64,000 bases of DNA, taken from the NCBI RefSeq assembly GCF_027579695.1, contig NC_083569.1:75002649-75066648 (forward strand), written 5' to 3'. Origin of the DNA: Neoarius graeffei (lineage: Eukaryota > Chordata > Actinopteri > Siluriformes > Ariidae). Position numbers and translations under genes: made by a program. Below the pieces are notes generated by a model. The model was not told the DNA's origin. It saw only the letters and a list, made by a program, of their open reading frames with translations, and did not search any database. This document shows, in pieces, positions 57,122-64,000 of the stretch (positions are counted from its first letter, which is position 1; each line of letters begins with the position of its first letter).

Positions 57122-58167
57122 TATAGAGATCTTGCAGTCACGTGACCGGAAAGTACACAACCGCCATCGTGTCGGTCAAAAACACCGCTGAATACTGCTG
57201 CACTCGTGTACAGAATGGATCAATTTCAACCGACGGACTACACGGCTCATTTTTCTAATGAACAGATAACTAGATATATGTCTAAAATAAACGATCTACA
57301 GATTTGTGACCCTTATGGCTTACCGGACGGAGTTTTCACGACCGGATTTTGAACTGCCAGCGGAATACCCGGACGTGTATGATTACCTCATCAACTTTCC
57401 CTCGCTGTTCAGTGGTGAAGCACTGCGTGCTTATAAATCTCTGGACAGTTATCTCTACAGAAATTCAGGATTTGTCAGCGACTCAGATGTGGCATCTTGT
57501 AAACAAGAAAATGATCCTCACTGGATGGGTAAGTCACTTAAGTATTGAGTATAGCACTGACCAGCCGATTATAGAATAGAATAAGGTAATTCCAAATCGT
57601 CCGTCTTGTTTACATGGATCTGGCGTTGGAGAGGTAGAGGCTTGGCAGTGGAGGTTTGAGTAGCTGTTTTCTGAGCTTAGTCAACAGGCCAGCTCTGCCT
57701 GTAGCCTCGCTTTTGCTTCGGCTCCCGGTGCCGCCTCCTTCACTTTGCTTCCGATAACAATCCACGGAGACCTCGCTGGTCTCACAATCTGGTCTCGTCC
57801 GGAATGTTTGTTTTTTTTTTTCTCGTCCGGAATGTTGTGCATGCGATGGAAATCGCTACAAACCGTCATTTTCTGCTGGAAACCAATGTCCAGTAAGTCC
57901 ATACGGTTGTAGTGGATATTGAAGTCCGGTACAGACGAACAACACGCAAAAATACACACAAAAAACATAAAAACCGTGCACAGGTAGGGAGAGCTTGTAG
58001 CCACAGCCATTGTAGTAGAATTGTATATAGTAGGGTTTTCCAGAAGGAAAGGTAGAAGTAAAAGCAGAAGTAGAACCAGAAGTAGAAGGCAGAATATGGC
58101 GTTTGACCTACAAGATGGCGTCTGTCACAATCTGGATCGGCTGTGACGTCACATGCAAGATCTCTAT
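57122..58167 (+). mobile_element. TIR element with YqaJ/SWIM-type ORF fragment
   Basis: Perfect inverted ends TATAGAGATCTTGCA / TGCAAGATCTCTATA bound about 1046 bp. A + strand region (57213-57548), in two frames, reads MDQFQPTDYTAHFSNEQITR, NDLQICDPYGLPDGVFTTGF and YPDVYDYLINFPSLFSGEAL, then RAYKSLDSYLY. This matches the N-terminal part of a transposon-borne family whose full members carry SWIM zinc-finger and YqaJ exonuclease-like domains. Those domains are absent here. The assignment is from memory of that family. Confidence 0.6.
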
Positions 58168-58435
58168 AGTCTGGCTTGCCAGGCTAGTGCCTTATATCCT
58201 TAATAAAAAATATCAAACATCCAAAAATCACTGGCTATTCAACGAAGAGCCTTGAACATCATACCCTGATATGCAACACAGAGTCTTTAACACAACACCC
58301 AGCTGTGCAACACATCCTTGAACATCTTCTGCAACACAGTCTGGAAATTCATAACCAGGTAGGCTATGCAACACACAGAACCTTGAATATTATACCCAGG
58401 TATAACCTATAACACAGAGCCCACCATTCTCTTAA

Positions 58436-59421
58436 AGGGATAGTTCGGGATTTTTGACATGAATCTATATGGTATCCCCATCAGCAGTGTCGTGCATCCA
58501 CACTGACTTACCCCCGACAGTGTTCTGTGAGCCTAGATATTGTACAGTGTTGGTCAGTGCACAAATAGTTCCGGCAGGTTTCCTGGGGTCTGCAAAGTAA
58601 CACGTTTTTCTTCTCAAAACAGCTCGTGTTCGAATGAGTGATTTATTAGCATAACAAAACCCTTGTAGTCCAAAAAGTCACACCTTGTAATTGCTTGGGG
58701 CTACTTTCTCTCAATAACGATCAGTGCGCGCTGTCACTGTTAACAGTTGTGTGCGAGCTAGCCAACAACTTTCATTAGTTGTTCGACAGTGTTTAGCAGC
58801 AGCAAATTGCTTTCCTCCTCAGTATACAAGTGCGCTTCCATGGCAGGGAAAAAGAAACTACCACTGCTGCCTATGTAGTGCCCTATTTATACAAATAGGA
58901 GTCATTCAGGATTCAGCCATGACACGGAGCAAAAACATGGCTGAATCCTGAATGACTCCTATTTGTATAAATAGGGCACTACATAGGCAGCAGTGGTAGT
59001 TTCTTTTTCCCTGCCATGGAAGTGCACTTGTATACTGAGGAGGAAAGCAATTTGCTGCTGCTAAACACTGTCGAACAACTAATGAAAGTTGTTGGCTAGC
59101 TCGCACACAACTGTTAACAGTGACAGCGCGCACTGATGGCTATTGAGAGAAAGTAGCCCCAAGCAATTACAAGGTGTGACTTTTTGGACTACAAGGGTTT
59201 TGTTATGCTAATAAATCACTCATTTGAACACGAGCTGTTTTGAGAAGAAAAACGTGTTACTTTGCAGACCCCAGGAAACCTGCCGGAACTACTTGTGCAC
59301 TGACCAACACTGTACAATATCTAGGCTCACAGAACACTGTCGGGGGTAAGTCAGTGAGGATGCACGACACTGCTGACGGGGATACCATATAGATTCATGT
59401 CAAAAATCCCGAACTATCCCT
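58436..59421. mobile_element. 986-bp TTAA palindromic element, copy 2
   Basis: Same length and sequence as copy 1 with only scattered differences, TTAA at 58432-58435 and 59422-59425, centre near 58928. Embedded in the hAT element. Confidence 0.96.
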
Positions 59422-61059
59422 TTAACATTACTGAACAATATACACACTTCAGATTCATGAACACTATATGATGCACACTATTTATACACAAATTCTGCCC
59501 TCCGCTCCTTTTCCAGAAAATGGTCTGTGACCCTGTCATACTAGCTGGTTGTGCTTTCCAGAGACTTCACCAATTTATGTTAGCAGCTAGCACTGCAGAT
59601 CCCAATAAGGCTCAAGCTAGCCTACAACCAGATTGAACTACAAATGAAATAAATGAGTGAATTCACAAATGATCAAACTGATAGAATGGATGAAAGTTAA
59701 CAGAGCACAACGAGTAATATTTACATTTATTTACAGAGTAATGTACAGAGACATCAATGAGAAGAAACGTTTATATGAAAAGAAATTCGGACAGCACTTT
59801 GGCACACGACTACACTTTCTCGACATCCGCTAGGGACTGATCATGCTTCCGTGTTCCTCGCCGACGCCGAAGTACAGAGCCCGCCCTCCTCATGTCTTTC
59901 AAACACCACCTCCAATAATCCTTCATCAGCCCGGCTTCTTGTCCCTCCCACTGTCTCGTTTAGTCCCAGAGAAGCCCGGCTTCCCTGGAAGTGACGATTT
60001 TGTCGATTTTAACCAATAACAACTAGCCGAAATTGGCTGTTCAGAGCCCTCTCATAGACTGCAACGGATACCCGGCTGCCAGCGCATAGAGCCCCTTTGT
60101 TACAGCCAGTGTTGCCAGATTGGGCGGTTTTAAGTGCATTTTGGCGGGTTTTGAACATATTTTGGCTGGAAAACGTCAGCAGTATCTGGCAACGCTGGTT
60201 ACAGCCTGGCAGCAAAGGTGATTCTCATAGCGAACTGCAAGTTTGTCAGACATCACTCAAATAAGTTACAGGATAGTTATGAACGTAAATACAATCTTGG
60301 GCATATATTATGTTATGCAAGTTATTGTTTTAATGAGAATTCAACGTCATAGATGCCGCAGTTTGGGGAGAGAATTTTAGGGGAAGCTCGGCTTCCCTTG
60401 TTGTCTCTGAGAAATAGCCCCTGTCAGAGATGCTCAATACCGCACAGAACTGACAACTGGCAGTGGATTTAGGCAGACAGCTCAAGTTCCCCTAACATGT
60501 AGCCAAGACCACCCTGAGACCTGACATCATTTTGTTGTCAGAGGCCATAAGAGAGTCATCATCATGCTGGAGATTATTGTGATATGGGAGGAACACATGG
60601 ATAAGGCCTATGAGAGGAAGAAAGGAAAAAATATGAGGACCTCATCAGTGACCGCCACAGACAAGGCTGGAAGTCAAGGTGCTTACCTGTGGAGGTGGAG
60701 TGTAGTGCTTTTCAGTGCAGTCTCTTTGCAGAGCTTATATTCCACTTGGCATCACAGGCAAGAAAAGGAGGAGAGCCATTTACAATAACACAGAGGCAGC
60801 AGAGAAAGCCTTTAGGTGGTTCTGGATTAAGAGAGCAGATCCATAGAAGAATGCTGCTAGGGTACAAGTTAGGGTTGATCAACCTCAGCTGGGTCACCAA
60901 AGAGTGAGTGTCTGATGCTTGAAAGACCTGAAACACTCAATAACCTTCGGAACATTACTGAAAATGTACCCTAGCACAGCATCAGATGATGTTTTATTAC
61001 AGCTGTTATATAAGGGTTGCAATGGTTTTTCTTTAAACTGTGATTTTTTGGGAAAAAAA

Positions 61060-63300
61060 AAAGTGTCTCTGAAGGTTCTCAGTCATCCAGGTCATAGTAA
61101 ACCATTGTTGATAAAGAAGGCAACTGGTCTTGCTTGAAATTCTTGAAGATGTTTCACCTCTCATCCGAAAAGGATTCTTCAGTTCTGGCTGACGAGTGTT
61201 TCAGGTATTTATCCTCTCGTGGATCAAAAGCAACCCTAAGGAGAGTCATTGAGTCATCCTGTAGGTGTAGGTCCCTGGGGGCTGGGTGTGAATGGTGTTA
61301 GTAGCCTAGAGAGTCATTAGGATGATCTGTGAGTTGTTGGCTCTTTCTGTCATCACGTGAGTCATTGAAGTCAGCAGAGTTTTGGTGTGGATGTGTGTTC
61401 AGTGTTCTGGGAAGTGTGCCAAGGACTGCATTGTAGGTGGCTGATAAGTGGTGTCTCAGGCTACATCCACACGACAACGGCAATGAGATGTTATTTAAAA
61501 ATATATCGCGTCCAAATGGGCAATGATCAGTAAAATATCAGGTCCATATGGCAACGCAACGCTTGCTGAAAACGATGCAATACACATGCCACACCTCTAG
61601 GGGCGCTGTAAGACGGTCCCTTCGGAGACACCAGAACAATAGAAGTAGTAAGGACGCATGCGCATAAACTATTATGCGCGAGACTTCATATTAGCCACAA
61701 AGTCAGGAAAATCTGTTCGTAAAATTACATTATAATGACCAAATACAATGAAAAGTATTTTTCCAGTCTCACCTGTGAAAGGTAATCCCATGTGATCTCG
61801 TTTGGACGGCAAACCTGTTGGTACAGTTAAACACAGCTAATCTTTATTCTCCGCTTTGACCTATCCAATATGGCGGCGAGGATGACGTATGATTCTACGC
61901 GGAAGGCGGCGTCTTTAATGGTCCGGAATAAATTGAATGCTACACGTTGATGGATTAATTTGTTGTTTCTCACCTGTGAAAGGTAATCCCATGTGATCTC
62001 ATTTGGATGGTAAACCTGTTGGTACAGTTAAACGCAGCACATGAATCTTTATTCTCCGCTTTGACCTATCCAATATGGCGGCGAGGATGACGTATGATTC
62101 TACGCGGAAGGCGGCGTCTTTAATGGTCCGGAATAAATTGAATGCTACACGTTGATGGATTAATTTGCTCTTCTACGCCCTTTTTGAGGAATGTATTGTA
62201 GGACTTAAACCAACATATGAAGAGGTGAGATCGCTCCTTTTTTTTTCCCTATTTTTGCTGGTGGGATTGACTCTGCCCTAAGGGCAGAGTCTCTCTCTCT
62301 CTCTCTCTCTCTCACTTTGCACCATTACACAAATATACACAGTGAAAATATTTTGTAAGCACGTTTCATGAACCAAGTTATAGGATTTGTTGACAACTTG
62401 CATCGAGTTCGTTACACTTCTACCCGGCGTGAAGCACTCACAGTCATGTGGTTGTGACGTCATCGTAAACAAATCCGTTCTACTCATCCAGATGACTTCG
62501 CAACGGCAACGTTGCCAGATCTTTCCATTCTGGAACCCGTTCTCAAAAAGATTGCGTTTTGGGCACCCAAAACGCCAGTGCCGTGTGGATGCCAGGCCTA
62601 AACGATAAGCAATTGTATCGGAGTCACCTGAATCCGTTGCCGTGTGGACAGGGCCTCAGACCACCTCCTCTGTTCAGTGATGGTTGTTCCAGGTTGATGA
62701 AGATGGCTTCTTTTATACTCCTCTTTCAAACCACTGGTCTTCTCTGACACAGGAGCTCCAGTTCCTCAGGCAAGGACTCTGCAGTCTATCTTCATCTTAA
62801 TAACAAAGGGCACTCATTTCAGGACTGCAATGGACGCAATTTAGCCAGAGAAGACCAGTTGTTTGAAAGAGAAGTAAAAGAAGCCATCTTTGTCAACCCA
62901 GAACAACCATCACTGAACATAGGAGGTGGTCTGAGACACCACTTATCTGCCACCTATAATGGCCTTGGCACACTTCCCAGAAAACTGAACACACATCCAC
63001 ACCAAAACTCAGCTGACTTCAATGACTCACATGATCGCAGAGAGAGCCAATGACCCACAGATCACCCTAATGTTTCTCTAGGCTGCTAACACCGTTCACA
63101 CCCGGCCCCCAGTGACCTACACCTACAGGATGACTCAATGACCTAGGTGACCTCAACGACTCTCCTTACGGTTGCTTTTGATCCACGAGAGGATAAATAC
63201 CTGAAACTCCCCACTCGTCAGACAGAACTGAAGAAGCTTTTTGGATGAGAGGTGAAATGTCTTCAAGAATTTCAAGCAATTCCAGTTGCCTTCTGTACCA
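61060..63300. mobile_element. Penelope-like element with inverted terminal copies
   Basis: The + strand part (62743-63300) encodes the C-terminal GIY-YIG-type endonuclease region: SAVYLHLNNKGHSFQDCNGR, REDQLFEREVKEAIFVNPEQ, LNIGGGLRHHLSATYNGL. A 3' region with GGATGAGAGGTGAAATGTCT follows. The - strand part (62742-62655 joined to 61459-61060) is an inverted second copy of the same end (LRHHLSATYNAVLGTLPRTL), interrupted by the transposon at 61460-62654. Head-to-head ends are typical of Penelope-like elements. Confidence 0.85.
61460..62654. mobile_element. DNA transposon with 5-bp TSD, copy 2
   Basis: 1195 bp, in opposite orientation to copy 1. Ends GCTACATCCACACGACAACG and GTGTGGACAGGGC, with duplication CTCAG at 61455-61459 and 62655-62659. 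The inverted Penelope copy at about 62930 carries the uninterrupted site GGTGTCTCAGACCACC (reverse complement). It contains the tandem pair (61768-62170) and a (CT)n run (62290-62313). Confidence 0.95.
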
Positions 63301-63471
63301 ACCATGTTTTTCAAAAGGGTATCTAACTGATTAGTACAATGCCTTCTCATAAAGCAGTCAGTAATAAAGATAAAGAAAACAAATACATACAAAAAACAGA
63401 GACAGCACACTGCTAAAATGAAAAAAAAAAGTCATAAGACTGACAAATTGATTATATAAATCTAGTTTGAC
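63301..63471. other. unassigned spacer
   Basis: AT-rich. Nothing recognised. Confidence 0.3.
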
Positions 63472-63835
63472 ATTGGGCAGCATGGTGGTGTAGCGGTTAG
63501 CACTGTTGCCTCACAACAAGGTAGTTCTGGGTTCGAGCCCAGTGGCTGACAAGGGCCTTTCTGTCTGAAGTTTGCATGTTCTCCCCGTGTCTGCATGGAT
63601 TTCCTCCGGGTGCTCTGGTCTCCTCCATAGTCCAAAGACCTGCAGGTTAGGCTAATTGGTGGCTCTAAATTGACTGTCAGTGTGAATGGTTGTTTGTCTC
63701 TGTGTCAGCCCTGTGATAACCTGGCGATTTGTCCAGGGTATATCTTGCCTCTCGCCCATAGTCAGCTGGGATAGGCTCCAGCTTGCCTGTGACCCTGTAC
63801 AGGATAAGCAGTTATGGATAATGGATGGATGGATA
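63472..63835 (+). mobile_element. tRNA-headed SINE, GGATGG-tail subtype
   Basis: Full length, with tail ATAATGGATGGATGGAT and imperfect flanks AGTTTGACA / AGTCTGACA. It belongs with the older copies at 3111 and 23417. Confidence 0.92.
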
Positions 63836-64000
63836 GTCTGACAATGTTGTGCAGAACTTATAGGTGAAATGGGTGATAGTCTGGTTAAATTTTAATTACT
63901 CATCACCTACAGTCCCGATACTATTTCTGGCTCACCTTGATTGATTATGTAATGCATTGAGTTTGATGGATGTGTTATGGGTGAAACTTGTGTTCCACAA

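Larger units (their letters stand above)
56958..60423. mobile_element. hAT element with 8-bp TSD, holding two others
   Basis: Ends CAGTGGCGGCTGCTGG and ATAGCCCCTG, with the perfect 8-bp duplication TCAGAGAT at 56950-56957 and 60424-60431. The TIR begins with CAG as in many hAT elements. Subterminal GGGGAAGCCC / GGGAAGCTCGGCTTCCC motifs occur at both ends. The interior holds 57122-58167 and 58436-59421 and no recognisable hAT transposase. Confidence 0.88.
50148..60990 (+). mobile_element. old LINE (restriction-like endonuclease type), split four ways
   Basis: Pieces of one non-LTR element in order. N-terminal zinc-finger-like CKNKRCLKIHQSRMKC (50160). Reverse-transcriptase fingers and core FRIISLLSAEGKIFFSILVK, then VVLLLDLDNAYGWMPHKLL (51070-51310). 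A later region KTLGREQRQLVQNEVRAA (52670). KHILSCCLKALGEGQYRWRH lies near 52960. TKQTITFIKAGQKL lies at 56890. A C-terminal block at 60490-60900 has PDIILLSEA and LEIIVIWEEHMDKAYERKKG, resembling the restriction-like endonuclease of early-branching LINEs, then RRMLLGYKLGLINLSWVTK. Insertions at 51671, 53071 and 56958 separate the pieces. Many stops. Confidence 0.78.

Noticed and set aside
57681-58010. 109-codon - strand ORF with a hydrophobic N-terminus
   Set aside because: It looks like a signal-peptide protein, but it lies wholly inside the non-autonomous TIR element and its second half is repeat sequence.
54480-59133. Identical 75-codon ORFs at 54480, 58724 and 58906
   Set aside because: They are the two arms of the TTAA palindromic elements read on opposite strands. 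No protein motif and no selection signal.

Overview
This is vertebrate nuclear DNA from a teleost fish, most likely a catfish (Siluriformes) or close otophysan. That lineage call is inference. It rests on about 14 copies of a tRNA-headed SINE with the (ATGAG)-type tail common in catfish genomes, many Tc1 elements, and spliced fish-type genes. There are no prokaryotic features.

Two host genes are present, converging tail to tail. pop7 (RNase P/MRP subunit Rpp20) is on the + strand at 22179-22634, with its whole coding sequence in one exon, a 3' splice site just upstream and a poly(A) signal at 23168. epo (erythropoietin) is on the - strand as five exons between 36665 and 30200. No single reading frame shows it, but the exons join in phase to a 177-residue preprohormone. 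EPO and POP7 are also neighbours on human 7q22, so this is a conserved block. The predicted catfish EPO keeps the four family cysteines but has no N-glycosylation sequon.

The rest is mostly transposable elements, many nested with target-site duplications (TSDs) that give the order of insertion. 0.1-8 kb: SINEs, a Tc1, a 5S-rRNA-like retroposon and a LINE split by a SINE. 9-15 kb: a TA-flanked element holding a LINE, then a mariner-like element holding a hAT-like element and a second TIR (terminal inverted repeat) element. 15-22 kb: fold-back elements, a nearly readable Tc1 and a Tc1 interrupted by a Harbinger-like element. 22-23 kb: pop7. 24-28 kb: a SINE inside a LINE inside a Tc1. 30-37 kb: epo, with MITEs and a SINE in its introns. 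37.8-39.4 kb: a pogo-like element whose ORF joins a helix-turn-helix head to a transposase tail. 42.6 kb: a candidate hypoxia-response element about 6 kb upstream of epo. 43-45 kb and 61-63 kb: two copies of one DNA transposon with 5-bp TSDs. 45-50 kb: a LINE with a zinc finger and a Tc1. 50-61 kb: an old LINE split by an L2-like LINE and a hAT element, each carrying one of two 986-bp TTAA palindromes. 61-63 kb: a Penelope-like element with inverted ends.

The most useful signals are the complete epo/pop7 locus with candidate regulatory sites, and the palindromic and modular repeat families, for which the window itself supplies empty insertion sites.
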